A DNA stretch of 64,000 bases from Carya illinoinensis (Eukaryota > Streptophyta > Magnoliopsida > Fagales > Juglandaceae). The notes beneath the pieces are model-generated. The model was not told the origin of the DNA. It made no database searches and was given only the letters and a program-made list of their open reading frames with translations. Location: the NCBI RefSeq assembly GCF_018687715.1, contig NC_056767.1, forward strand, positions 5,462,001 through 5,526,000, written 5' to 3'. Made by a program: the position numbers and the translations under genes. Below are positions 52,315-63,390 of the stretch, piece by piece (the first letter of the stretch is position 1; every line of letters starts with the position of its first letter).

Positions 52315-52704
52315 TGTGAGAATAGTGATTCAAGCTTGCTAATGAGAGAGAAACCAGAGAATATGCAAAATATATACTTATGCATTGTGTTTCATCATTT
52401 ATAGTGTTGCTACTTTATACACAGAAAAACAAACATGGCAACCTTTCTAAAAGAAAACTAAGGAATATTCCAGCCTTCCTATCTATACAGCCATGAAATG
52501 TAACAACCTCTAAAATTACATAATGATACATAACAGATCATCTATGATGAGGACAATTTGGTCAATGAACCGTGGTATTACTATAAGAACTGATTCTATT
52601 TGATGATCCACGTTGCTGCACATCAGAGACGTTGATGTGCATGGTTTCAGCTGCATTCACTTGATCGAGATCTTTGCAAGAGCTGGTACCATGTTGCTCT
52701 AATA
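52315..52704 (-). repeat. 3' LTR of the TA..CA copia element
   Basis: 390 bp, about 90 percent like 58502-58889 by eye (differences such as AACAAACATGGCAACC against AACAGAATAACCG). The divergence indicates an old insertion. Confidence 0.9.
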
Positions 52705-53535
52705 GCCCCCAACAAGATGGAGAATAGATATTAACTATTCCCATCTTGGAGAGGTATAAGTAAAGCAAGTAAGAAGGCAGGGACTTAGTGAACATATCGG
52801 CAAGCTAGGAAGAAGTGTGAACATGTGCAGTTTGAATAGCCCCTTCTTGGATTTTATATCTAATAAGGTGGCAGTCCACCTCAATATGTTTTGTCCTCTT
52901 GTGGAAGACAGGATTTGTTGCAATGTGTAAAGCAACTTGGTTGCCACAGACAAGCTCAACAGGTTGAGGGTGAGTAATGGAAAGGTCACGAAGCAGATGT
53001 CTCAGCCAAGTAAATTCAGTGGTAACCAATGTCATGCTGCGGTATTCTGCCTCAGCAGAAGATCTTGAGACAATTTGTTGTTTCTTTGATCTCTAGGAGA
53101 TAAGACAATGCCCCAAGAAAATGACTTGCAGGTGTCCGGGTATGAGGCCCAATTCGAATCACAGTAACCTTTGAGGTGTATAGGGGAGGTAGAAGAGAGA
53201 AGGATGCCCTGGCCAGGTGCATTTTTAAGGTATCTCAATACTCGATGAGCGGCAGCAAGATGAGAGGAAGTGGGATGGTCCATGAATTGGCTGAGTACTT
53301 GAATGGGATAACTAATGTCAGATCTAGTTAAGGTAAGGTAAAGTAATCTGCCAATGAGCTGCCTATATGGAGTAGGATCAGATAATGGGGTGCCAGATGT
53401 TTTTGACAATTTATCATTTTGATCCATGGGAAGTGTCAATGGTTTGGAGGCTAAGTGAGCTGAATCAGCAAGGAGATCCAATGTGTATTTCCGTTGGCAA
53501 AGATGGATACCAACTAGAGAACGGGCAGCCTCAAT
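52705..53535 (-). pseudogene. Copia RNase H and end of RT
   Basis: YFLGIEAARSLVGIHLCQ, RKYTLDLLADSAHLASKP, DPTPYRQLIGRLLYLTLTRS, HRVLRYLKNAPGQGILLSS, GYCDSNWASYPDTCKSF, then after a frameshift YSSMTLVTTEFTWLRHLL, NQVALHIATNPVFHKRTKHIE and DCHLIRYKIQEGAI. These are typical copia RNase H motifs with small breaks near 53035-53100 and 52800. Confidence 0.87.
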
Positions 53536-53581
53536 GCCAAGAAAATACCTTAAAATACTAAGGTCTTTTATTTTGAAATGA

Positions 53582-54949
53582 GTGTTTGATTGAGCTGAAT
53601 TATTGCATTTTTAATGCTTTTGGAATCAATATATATTAATTCTTTCATTACTTTATCATTGGTTTTATATGGAAAAATGAATAAATCAAAGTTGTGATTT
53701 TAATTGATTAAAAGCATGAATTTCTGCTCTAATTTTATCAACTGTTGATTAATATAGTTTATGGTACATATCGCTCGAGCGGCCAGAAGCCGCCGCTCGA
53801 GCGAAGTCAGGCAGATTCAAACGCTCAACTTCTGCTCGACAGTGGGCTCGAGCAAGTTGCTAGAAAAGAGATCGCTCGAGCGAAGGCATTTGGCCACTCG
53901 AGTGAATTCAGGCAGAGTCGAACGCTCGATGCTCACTCGACAGGCTGCTCGAGCGAATTCAGGTAGAGTCGAACGCTCGATGTTCGCTCGACAGGCCGCT
54001 CGAGCGAACTTAGGCAGAGTCGAACGCTCGATGTTCGCTCGACACTCCGCTCGAGCGAATATCGTATTTTACAAATCAGGGTTTATTCCGCCGTCAGAGT
54101 ATATAAATGATTTTTTACATCTTATAGCCGACTCTTGGCTGGGAAAACTCAATTTTGAGTAGAGAAATACTTAGAATTCATTATTTTCCATTGATTTTCA
54201 TTCAGATTTGGAGAGGAGGATTCATACAATTGATCATTCACGCAGCTACACAATTTCCACTGGATCATTCACTCACACTGCAACAGATTGAAGAACTCCT
54301 TGAAGGGTCTAATTGCCACTGCAGCTCAGCCTCCTCCACCATTTCGAATCTTCATCTCCATTCAATTGGCTTGATCTTTTCAATTCCCTACTTGCTATTT
54401 CATTTCAGTTTTGAGTTTCTGAATTATTTTGGAGAATTTTGATTTAGACGTTTGAGTAATTTATTTGTTATTCATTAAATTCATGTTATTTATTTTTATC
54501 GTTCCGTTAAGTTTTTATTTTAATAGTGATTACAATTACGGTGGTTTAATTTGATAATTTATGATTTGAATATAATGATGAACCCTAGAACATTGATTTT
54601 GGGGCTTTTCAATTTTTAGTGCATGTTTTGTCAATTACTTCCTAATTTAGTTTAATTCTTAATTTAGTTTTATTAATTTCTGAATTTAATCTATTAGTCC
54701 TTTATATTCCAATCCGACAATCAAAATCTAAAAACATGAATTTAGTCCATGACTAGTACCCTTTTCCATCCATTGCACATACCATCATTTTATTTTCTCT
54801 TTGTGAAGTTTTTCACCCTTTTCAACGAGTTTGATTTTTAAACAACTTTCCCTGAGGAGACGATCTAGGAATTTATTCCAATTATTACACGACATCCTCC
54901 TGCACTTTGGATAGCTTTAGTGCTACTCATTTTTTAGTGAGTCAGTGTT
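53582..54949 (+). mobile_element. Solo LTR of 1358 bp nested in the copia RT, target duplication GTGTT
   Basis: The LTR spans 53587-54944, begins TGATTGAGCTG, ends TAGTGAGTCA (TG..CA) and is flanked by GTGTT at 53582-53586 and 54945-54949. Removing it rejoins the copia RT reading around FLNTHFKIKDL. A TATA box (GTATATAAATG, 54099) and the closing block CCTGAGGAGACGATCTAGG..GACATCCTCCTGCACTTTGG fit a gypsy Tat/Athila-type LTR; that label is inference. The upstream part (53770-54060) is the CTCGAGCG repeat array. Confidence 0.88.
53770..54060 (+). repeat. CTCGAGCG repeat array (51-bp unit)
   Basis: Units such as GCTCGAGCGAATTCAGG..AGAGTCGAACGCTCGATG..GCTCGACAGGC recur with a 51-bp period at about 53946 and 53997, with degenerate copies upstream. 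Each carries the palindrome CGCTCGAGCG. The same unit in reverse occurs at about 780-1010. Confidence 0.85.
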
Positions 54950-55660
54950 CAAAAAATCTTTTAAAACTGAAATGGATTGAACAGAATTGGTGGCAACTAT
55001 TATGTCATCAACATAAACTAGTAGTGTTGTAAAACTTGTATCAGTAATGCAAATGAAGAGGTTGTAGTCAGCCTTAGATTGAGTAAAACCGAATTAAATC
55101 AAGGTAGTGGAAAATTTGTCATACCATTGGCGGGAAGCTTGCTTTAAACCATATAAGCTCTTCAGCAATTTATAGACCTGGCCACGTTTAGCTTTGTTGT
55201 AGCCAGGTGGTGTCTTCATATAGATGTCTTCATGTAACTCTCCATTTAGGAAAGCATTGTTGACATCGAACTGGTGCAAATGCCAGCCTTTAATGGCTGT
55301 TAAAGCAAGAATCGTTAGGATGGTAACCATCTGTAGACAAATTTGCAATCAATGGGAGTTTTGTGAGGTGGTAAGTTTGTAAGGATCCAGGTTTGGTTAA
55401 GCTCTAAGGCTTCAAGTTCTGTTTCCATTGCCTTTCGCCAATCACTGTCCTTAGCAACTTGCTTGTAAGTGAGAGGATCAGTTTGTGATGAAATGGTAGT
55501 GTAAAATAAAGCATAAGCAGTTGAAAATTTGTGGTAAGAGAGTGAATAAGATAAGGGAAAAGGGATACCTGAAGGAGCTGATGCCATGTTGCCAGATTGG
55601 GAGGATGAGATAGAAGTTGCTTGTTGACAGTGGAATTCTTGAAGGTACTTGGGAGCACAA
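54950..55660 (-). pseudogene. Copia reverse transcriptase, front part
   Basis: [48 protein letters not shown], then after a shift [38 protein letters not shown] and [19 protein letters not shown], then CITDTSFTTLLVYVDDIIVA with YVDD intact, breaking off at FLNT where the solo LTR begins. Confidence 0.9.
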
Positions 55661-55723
55661 CGTGTTCTAGTGGATTTGCGAAGGGGAGATGATGGGGAGG
55701 AATCTGGATTTTTGTATGAATGC

Positions 55724-56969
55724 CTATGGGAAGAGTTTTAAAGGGTCAGGTAAGGAGGAAGAGTGTGTAGGTGAGGAAGTTGGTGGGGAAGGAGAAACAT
55801 GGGTTTGCATAAGATTGTTTGGTGAAGTAGAGGATTCGGCGTGGGAAGGAGTGTTTGAAAATGGGACTGGAAAGGAAGGTTGAAGAGGTTGGCAAGGAAA
55901 AGGATTAGGAGTAGGAAAAGAAGAAGGTGAGACCTGATCTGAGTGGTGAAAGGGGAACACATGTTCATGGAAGGTAATGTCTCTAGAGATGAAAATTGTT
56001 TTAGTTTGAAGATCTAAATGCTTATATCCTTTAACCCCAAAGGGGTAACCAAGAAATACGCAATATCGACCATGGGGTTCAAATTTCTGGCCGTTGTGGG
56101 ATAGAGTGGAAACAAAACAAAGGCAGCCGAAGATGCGCATGTGAGAATATGTGGGAGGTTGTTGAAAGAGGAGTTCAAAAAGTGTTTTATTGGAAAGAAG
56201 AGGGGCTGGGACACAGTTAATAATGTAGACTGTTGTAAGTACATAGTCAGTCCAGTATGGTTTGGGAAGGTTGGATTGAAGTTTGAGGGATTGAGCTATA
56301 TTCAAGATATGCTGGTGTTTTCTTTCGGCTATGCCGTTTTGTTGTGGGGTTTCCACACCAATGCGTTGATGTATAATTCCTTTCTTGTTATAGAATTCTC
56401 TCATTTGAAACTCAAGTTCATTGTCGCTGCAAATTGTTTGAATTTTAGTATGGAATTGGTTCTCAACCAAATTACAAAAAGCTTCAACACAAGGCCCAGT
56501 ATCTAATTTAGCTTTAAGCAAATACAACCAAGTGCTACAGGAGTAGTCATCAATGATGGTTAGAAAATATTTGGTGCCATCGTAAGCTACCACTGAGTTG
56601 AGTCCCCATATGTCGCAGTGGACAAGTTCAAATATGGTTTTGCCTTTATGAGAACTTAATGGAAAAGGAAACCTGTGATGTTTTGCAAGAGGACAAATAA
56701 GACAAGGATTATCATCAGAAATGGTAGAACACATGGTTCTGAATTAAAGGATCTTGAATTAGATGTAATTTGGAAAAGGGAGTGCAACCCATACGACAAT
56801 GCCAAATATCAGAGACAAAGTTAATAGGTTTGACAATAGCTAAAGCCGAAGAATTTGTATGCAATGAGAGAGGCAAATGATCATAGAGGGTTGTTGGAGG
56901 CACTGGTGCAGCAAGTAAATGATAGAGTCCTCCTTTTATCTCACCCATGCCAATTGTTGTCCATGACAA
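55724..56969 (-). pseudogene. Copia integrase
   Basis: Start of integrase in 56969-56715 (GGLYHLL, HCRMGCTPFSKLH, whose second His of the HHCC finger reads Cys), then 56734-55724: CLICPLAKHHRFPFPLSS, ELVHCDIWGLN, GTKYFLTIIDDYSCSTWLYL, TICSDNELEF (usual SDNGxEF), ETPQQNGIAERKHQHIL and FGCLCFVSTLSHNGQK, plus a Pro/Ser-rich linker. Catalytic Asp, Asp and Glu positions are visible. It inserts element DNA in the nucleus. Confidence 0.9.
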
Positions 56970-57032
56970 AAGGTCTTGAATGAAACAAAATTGTGAAAGA
57001 AATAGAAAATAGTAAGGAAATTAGAGTGTTAG

Positions 57033-57311
57033 CTATTTGACAGAAAGTAAGTTAAACTGAAAAGAAGGGACATATAACACATTTTGTAAAGTTAATGTGT
57101 TAGAAATAGAAACTGTGCCAATGTGTGTGACAGGTGCAGTGTGACCACTGGGAAGTTTAACCATGAAAGAGACCTTATAAGTGATGGAGGAAAAATAGGA
57201 GGTGTTGATGATCATGTGATCAGTAGCACCTGTGTCAATTATCCAAGGTGTGTGTGTGTGTATGTGTGTGATTTCTGGAAATGCAATAGCTAAGGCAAGA
57301 AAAACTACCAT
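57033..57311 (-). pseudogene. Copia protease (aspartic)
   Basis: PWIIDTGATDHMIINTSYF carries the Asp-Thr-Gly active site of retrotransposon proteases. LPSGHTAPVTHIGTVSIS and LQNVLYVPSFQFNLLSV follow, the standard stretch before integrase. It overlaps the gag frame end (57235), as a frameshifted continuation. Confidence 0.88.
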
Positions 57312-58466
57312 TCATCGTGGAAGAATGTGTGCAATCGGCTTGAACTATGTTCACTGAATGATTGGCAAGAGAGACATCCTTTGACTGCAATAGATATAAC
57401 AGTTGGTTGTATTGATCCTTTGTGAGGGTCATTGGGGTATCTAAGGTTGGTTCTGGGTCGAGGGAAGTCCAATTAGCAGATGGGGAAGAAAAGGTGGATT
57501 GTTTGGTTTTATTGTGGAGTTTGTGACCGATGGGATAGCCATGAAGTTTATAGCATTTTTCTGCTATATATCCGGTTATGTGGCAATGGGAGCAAGTAGG
57601 GGGTTGGGCATTTCCAACCTTGAAACAAATATCAAGAGTATGCCCTTGAATTTTGCTGTGGATACAAAATGGTCTGTCACGTTTGGATGATTGGATGGGC
57701 TTGGAAAAAGGTCTGTAGGAATTGGTGGAATATTTAACAGTAAGAGCCATTGTATCTGGTGATGGGAGGACAGAAAGCATGAGGTGCTGCATTTCTTGTT
57801 GCTGGATCATAGAGAAAATTTTATTGAGATGAGGTAAGGGATTGAGAAGTATGATTTGGTCTCGGGTGATTTGAAAAGAATCATTTAGACCCATAAGGAA
57901 TTGAATAACATAATCCCTTTGGTATCTATCAAGCAACACATCTAATTTGCCACAAGTGCAATCAGGTACAAGGTCGTAAATGGTAAGTTCATCCCATAGA
58001 GTTTTAAGTTTCCCAAAATAAACACTAATAGAATCGGAATCTTGTTGCAAACCTATTAGTGCCTTCTTAAGTTGGAAAATCCGATGACCATTTTGTTGGG
58101 TAAAACGTTCTTTGAGCTCACCCCAAATCTGAGCAGCATTATCGATTAGAGCAATGCTGGATTTCAAGGAAGAATTGATGGAATTATCTATCCATAAAAC
58201 AACAAGGTCATTGCACCTTTCCCACGCATCGAGAAGTGGACTAGCAGGATCAGTTGATTTGGTCAAGGTTTCATTGATGAAACCGATTTTGTTCTTGGCT
58301 CGAAAAGCTCGGCAGATCTTGACCAAGTAGTGTAGTCTACACTAGTGAGAGGGTCTGGAACCAATGGAAAGGAAGGATTATCACCATGGTCAAGGTGGTA
58401 TGGGTTGGTAACACTATTGAAGTCGAAAAGTTGTTTATTGATAGGAGTCTCTTTGTCAAAAGGCAT
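57235..58466 (-). pseudogene. Copia gag with damaged zinc knuckle (Retrotran_gag_3 type)
   Basis: ATG at 58466 opens MPFDKETPINKQ, NPYHLDHGDNPSFPLVPDPL and DYTTWSRSAELF; a shift leads to the 58326 frame: RAKNKIGFINETLTKSTDP, WERCNDLVVLWIDNSINSS, LKERFTQQNGHRIFQLKKAL, KLKTLWDELTIYDLVPDCTC and FLMGLNDSFQITRDQIILL. The knuckle CSHCHITGYIAEKC has Tyr in place of the metal-binding His (C-to-T change). This gag type belongs to the Ivana/Oryco-like group by my reading. Confidence 0.87.
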
Positions 58467-58489
58467 AGTGGAAAGGTTCTCACTCGCAA

Positions 58490-58501
58490 GCTCTGATACC
58501 A
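58490..58501 (-). other. Primer-binding site (initiator tRNA-Met)
   Basis: TGGTATCAGAGC on the minus strand directly abuts the LTR at 58502. It is an exact match to the canonical plant copia primer site. Confidence 0.9.
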
Positions 58502-58889
58502 TGTGAGAATAGTGATTCAAGCTTGCTAATGAGAGAGAAACCAAAGAATATGCAAAATACTTATGCGTTGTGTTTTATCATTTACAGTGCTACTACTTTA
58601 TACATAGAAAAACAGAATAACCGTTCTAATAGAAAACTAAGGAATATTCCAACCTTCCTATCTGTACAGCTATAAAATGTAACAACCTCTAAAATTAAAA
58701 TTACATAGTGATACATAACAGATCATCTATGATGAGGACAATTTGGTAAATGAACCGTGGTATTACTACAAGAACTAATTCTATTTGATGATCCATGTTG
58801 CTGCACATCAGAGACATTGATGTGCATGGTTTCAGATGCATTTACTTGATCGAGATCCTTGCAAGAGCTGGTACCATGTTGCTCTAATA
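58502..58889 (-). repeat. 5' LTR of the TA..CA copia element
   Basis: 388 bp. The boundary at 58889 is set by the TGTTC duplication and by the uninterrupted homologous sequence at 5150-5165. Confidence 0.9.
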
Positions 58890-59548
58890 TGTTCTCTAGA
58901 TCTGCATCGTATCTATACTGAAGAATGTCGGACAGCAGTTTTTCTTCAAGAAGCAGGACCTGGTTTTCTCCGCTGTGGTTTGGATATAAATTTTGTGAAA
59001 ATATGGATCTTTTTTTTTTTGCATATTGTCGAAGATGATCCAAGATTGGATTTTGAGGTTTTTGTTTTTTATTTACATGTTGTGAATCTGTTCTCTGCAT
59101 CTTCTCTCTTCTTTCGATATTTGTGTCTTCTTTTTCTCACTTCAAGTTTGTATTTCTTTTTTCTTTTTCTATTTGTCTTCTCTAATCATGTTAGGTGGAG
59201 AAACGATGGTGACTAACAGAGGCAGCCAGGTCGACGGAAAAGCCTTCTGATTCTTCGCATAGGGTTGTTCTTCACGTTCAACGGAATCCACCTGTGTGTC
59301 TCTCTCTTAGCACGCCATTTCTGTGTGTCTCTCTCCCATAGCTTCTCCCTCGAATTTTTTTTTTTTTTCCTTTGGTTTTGGCAGCCTTTCAAATGTATTC
59401 CTAGGAATCTAGGATGAAGCGCGAGCCGTCGATGTTGGTGCGCGAGACCACGGCGGAGCAGTTAGGGGTAGGAGTTTTTTTTTTTTTTTTTTTTGGTTTC
59501 TTTCTCAAAACACATGCATGCAAGACCAGCTTCTTTCGGTTTTGAGGC

Positions 59549-59863
59549 ATGGACGGAAACGCAAAGGAGTTGACGCAACACGCAGAAGGCACGACAGCAG
59601 GTTCTTTGTTTCTCGGTGCTGAAACAATCACGCACGAGCAGAGTTCTTTTTCTCTCAAAAACGCGGCAGCCCATTGGGGTGTTTTGAAAAGAAACAGAAG
59701 AGGTCTTTTTGGAGTTCTTAACGCAAGACAGGAGTTTGTTTCTCTATTTAACACGAAGAAACGCAAAGGGTCAGGAGTTTTATTTTTCGAGTCTTTTTCT
59801 TTTCAGGTCATTTGGGTTGGAGAACACAAGAGGGGAAGAAGAAGAAGAGTAGTGCTGTTGTAG
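59549..59863 (+). other. Conserved-looking open frame in segment A, no known domain
   Basis: 104 codons starting MDGNAKELTQHAEG. The left copy (7900-8190) has the same sequence with indels and stops, so it is not under visible coding constraint. The terminal palindrome CCCCTCGAGGGG (59865) is kept in both, with one change on the left. Confidence 0.25.
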
Positions 59864-59904
59864 CCCCTCGAGGGGCCTCCATCTTCAGTAATTTGAAGTT
59901 TATG

Positions 59905-61080
59905 TTTGCCGCAGTCCAAAATAAATGCTTTTAGGCCCGTTGTTTGGTTATTAGCCTGCAATATATTTAGTTCACTTTAATTTTAAATTCAGTTTAATAT
60001 TTAAATATATAATTCTCAAATCAAAAAATTTATCTCCATTTAAAACTTTTTTATAGGTGAAACATGCAACTTTTTTTAACTAAACACCTCTTTACATATA
60101 AGACCTATAAATTTTTTTAATTTTGAATAAATAAATCTAAACTCATCTTAACATTTAAATACCCATAAACTCATTTTAGATGGACTTTATAAAAATTACT
60201 TTATTATCTTAAGTCACTACTATTTATAAAGAACTCAACTTATATCAGCTCAATTCAAAACCTAAGCACAGCCTTAATGTAACTTTTTTAACCTGAAAAC
60301 TGAAATACCAAGAAAATATTAAAAACAATTAATTAAATTGCTAGGTAATTGGTGCTGGATCAATTCTGAGAATTATCTACCATATGAGCGTCTACACTAT
60401 GCATGACACTATGCAAAGTGTTGTTCTACAAACGTGAATTGCAGAGTAGTAGTGGTTGTGGGATTAAGCAGCCCAGCATGACTTAGGCATGCTGAAAATT
60501 ATAAAATAAAGGCTGATTTAAGAGAAATATAATAATTATTTTGTTCTCCACTTAAGAAAATGATCATGGTATTGGCTCTTGAAGATAATCAACTACCTAA
60601 CCTTGAGCCGTTACACTTTTGTACTGTTCTTTGACAATTCATGGAGAGGAAAAAAAATCAAAGCAATAGTCCATAGATAGTGCTTAGATTAATATATGTA
60701 TATCTGAGGGCCCATTCTTTTGCTACTTTTCTTTTGCTTCGGAGAAAACATAGTTGAGAGTCCGTAACCGGTGAAAAGCACCGATCTTGTTTTTCCTTGA
60801 AAATGATTATAAGCACTATTTTGTCTTCTTATAAGGAATTATTGGCATTAATCACATTTTTTTTTTTTTATGTCAATTCATGGGTTGTGCAATTATAAGA
60901 CCAAGTGATTCAATATTTAAAAATAAAATATTAAGATTTTCTGAGTCTATCCCCTTATGAAACGGCTTTTAATGAAAATCTCCACCCTCCTTAAAATAAA
61001 TATGATTTAATTGAATTTAATACGTAGATGTTACTTGCTATTAAGATAAAAAATTTAGTTTAATTATTAATTTTTTTTTT
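59905..61080. repeat. D segment, third copy
   Basis: It matches 20105-21230 and 11970-13095 with more divergence (TTTGTTCTCCACTT, GAGAGGAAAAAAAATC, GTATTTTC-like blocks, AGATTTTCTGAGTCTATCCCC). It includes the MITE-like repeat 59930-60275. It ends where the ATT microsatellite of D2 would begin. Confidence 0.82.
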
Positions 61081-61085
61081 TAACT

Positions 61086-61520
61086 TTGGTAACAGTCATC
61101 ATAAACTTTGAAGATGCATGCAATAAGGAATTCTGCATCAAACAGCTCTTTCCTAGTGGAACTTGTAGCAACAAGCAAACCATACATAACACTGTTCACC
61201 AAGCTGAAAGTCAACCCTCAAAGTCTACTTCTTCACCACATGGTGGCAATGCAAGTCAGAAGGCAAAAAAGATGGAGCCATTAATTAGGAGCAGCCAAAA
61301 TATTGTAATAACTAATCGGGTCTCCTTCATCCCAGCGAAACTGATCCCAAAAGATCCCCCCTCAACCCTCCAAGTGTCCTTTTTGGGGACAACATCTTCA
61401 ATTTCACAGACTGTTATGCAGACAGCCTTAACTCAAGGGGTACCTCCTATCCCCAATTACCCTTTCATCCTGTCGACCAATCAACTGAACCAAACAATTT
61501 CATTTAGGATGAAACACTAG
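61086..61520 (+). CDS. Unidentified 144-codon ORF
   Basis: The frame encodes a Ser/Thr/Gln-rich sequence (HQAESQPSKSTSSPHGG, SFIPAKLIPKDPPSTLQVSF, SISQTVMQTALTQGVPPIPN). The start shown is only the first possible one. There is no domain, membrane segment or coiled coil. It may be part of a retroelement linker. Low support. Confidence 0.2.
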   Translation: MVTVIINFEDACNKEFCIKQLFPSGTCSNKQTIHNTVHQAESQPSKSTSSPHGGNASQKAKKMEPLIRSSQNIVITNRVSFIPAKLIPKDPPSTLQVSFLGTTSSISQTVMQTALTQGVPPIPNYPFILSTNQLNQTISFRMKH

Positions 61521-61599
61521 TTGTGCCCAAGCCCACTACTTCTTTTCTTAAACAAATCATATCCTAGCTCAAAAACAATGATGGGCCAAATAATTTTCC

Positions 61600-63390
61600 A
61601 AGCCCAAGCATAACATTTCTCTATTGGTCAGCCCATCGAGCAAGGCTTGTGACTCGTGGTCGAATGTGCTTCCAAGTGTAGAGGTGTCAAGTTGTATCAA
61701 GAATAAGTCCAGGATCATATTCCACAGGGACAAAGGGTTATCAAAGCGTATATAAGATTTTTGAGTAACAAATGTGTCGACTATGAGAGATGAAAATAAA
61801 ATGAAAATGCAATGCAAAAATAATCGAAGTTTGAATTAGAGTTTCTAATCAAAAAAGCAAATTAACAAACACTTGGGTTGGGTTTGAGACTCTCTTTATT
61901 TTGGATTCTAGATAATTTTCTCGATTAACAACCCAATCAAGGCATTGATAATCGGAAGATAAATAGTTAAGCTCAAGTTTTGCAATATTCCTAAGGGATT
62001 CTCTACTTTACTAGCCAAACACACATTAACAAACAACTTGGTGAGGTCTTGATAATTTTCAAGCTTTTGTTGTGCCTTACTTCAACAACAAAACAAGAGC
62101 AAGAGCCGCAATCTATTTTCAATTTAAATCTGACTAGTAACATAGTGAAATCAACAATTATCAACAAAATATTGCATTAAACTAGAACCTGAAATAAATT
62201 AAATCTCATTCCACAACCCAAGTTTCTAAAATTAGCTACACATGATGTTTCTATCAATAAAAATAAATCTAAGTTGAGTCATGACAAAATCTGAGAAAAT
62301 ATCCGAATGAGATAAATCCTAGAGATGCTGCCACTGCCCGTAGGAAAACAAACACTAGAATGAAAACTGAAATGTAAATTGAGAAAATAAAATAAAAAAA
62401 AACAAACCAGAAGAGAAATGAAGAAACAGCCGAGTGGAACTTAAAAGAAAGGTCTTAAGAGAAATAAAATAAAAAGCAATCAACAATGCTGTCCAACCAA
62501 CCGGAAATAAACTAAGACCACTGAACAAATAAACTAAAAAGCTAAAAGAAAGAATTAACACTCTGCTACAGCTGCCTCTGTCCTGCTGCGTCTCCGTCTG
62601 CTGCACCAAAGGTTTCCAATGAAATAGAGTGAACAATAAAAACAGCTATTCTACGTCTGAACCAAAAAGAAGGAAAATTAAAATAGAAACTGAAACTCCA
62701 CTTCTACTGTTTTCCAGCTTAAACGAAAAAGAAAGCAAAAAGAAAGAACAAAACTAACAACTCTAAGCTAAGCTACTCCTGTAGCCGAATGAATATGAAA
62801 TAAAACAGAAAATAAAACTAAAAAAAACTCCTCAGCGTTTGAAACAAAAAAGGAAAAAAAGAAAATAACAACTCAAAGCTCAGGTCCCGAACTCCTCTGA
62901 AAATCTCCAGCTATGAAGACCAAAAAGCCAAACGAAAAAAAAATGCAGAAAAATGAAAACCACCCCTCCTTCTACTGTCCGAATCCCTCCTCCTGCTCTC
63001 GGTGCTGCTGCTTCCAAAAGCTGTTTCCTCTCGCTGCTTCCCATCCACATGAAAAAGAAATAAAAAAACTGCTGCTACACGTTCAACTTCCATGTGCAGA
63101 AACAAGAAAAGTGAAGTGAACAGCCTTGCTGGTCTACATGTGTGAACTGGTTTCTTTCTGCTGCTGTCCAGCGTGTGTGAGTCTACTACATGTGTGTGTT
63201 GCATGTGTGAGTCCGAATGCTTTGCTGGTTTTGCATGTGTATTGCATGTTGGTCTGCATGTGTGCGTTGCATGTGTGCATGTGTTCCTGCATGTGTCTGA
63301 ATGAGTGGTTGCTGTCCATGTGATTCTGCTGGTGTAAATGGTCTGCATGTTTGCATGTGTTGGTCCGCTACATGGTGTCCGAATGAGGCC
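61600..63390 (-). other. Noncoding retroelement-like sequence (LTR or leader)
   Basis: On the minus strand TTGTCCCTGTGGAATATGATCC..GGACTTATTC (61690-61730) resembles the block near the end of Tat/Athila-type LTRs. Further right are A-rich stretches and a cluster of GCATGTGTG words (63185-63355). No boundaries with target duplication could be fixed, and the short frames here lack domains. Confidence 0.35.

Larger units (their letters stand above)
52310..58894 (-). mobile_element. Ty1/copia element with TA..CA ends, 6575 bp, target duplication TGTTC
   Basis: The element proper is 52315-58889. The duplication TGTTC is exact at 52310-52314 and 58890-58894. LTRs are 52315-52704 and 58502-58889. 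The primer site TGGTATCAGAGC (reverse, 58490-58501) abuts the right LTR and the purine tract TTGTTGGGGGC (reverse, 52705-52715) abuts the left. Read along the coding strand each LTR starts TATTAGAGCAACATGG and ends CTCACA, so it is TA..CA rather than TG..CA. Gag, protease, integrase, RT and RNase H follow in copia order on the minus strand. A solo LTR (53587-54944) interrupts the RT. Confidence 0.92.
50898..59905. repeat. Segment A, right copy (interrupted 52315-58889)
   Basis: 50898-52314 and 58890-59905 are homologous to 3645-5513 and 7682-8245. The left end coincides exactly with the CACTA terminus and corresponds to base 3645, so the first 100 bp of the hAT-like element and 2.2 kb before it are missing. 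The site of the left solo LTR is empty here (GTGTGTCTCTCTCCCATAGC, 59320-59340). Confidence 0.82.

Noticed and set aside
61600..63390. A complete LTR here
   Set aside because: No pair of TG and CA ends with a matching 5-bp duplication could be found by eye, so only LTR-like noncoding sequence is reported.
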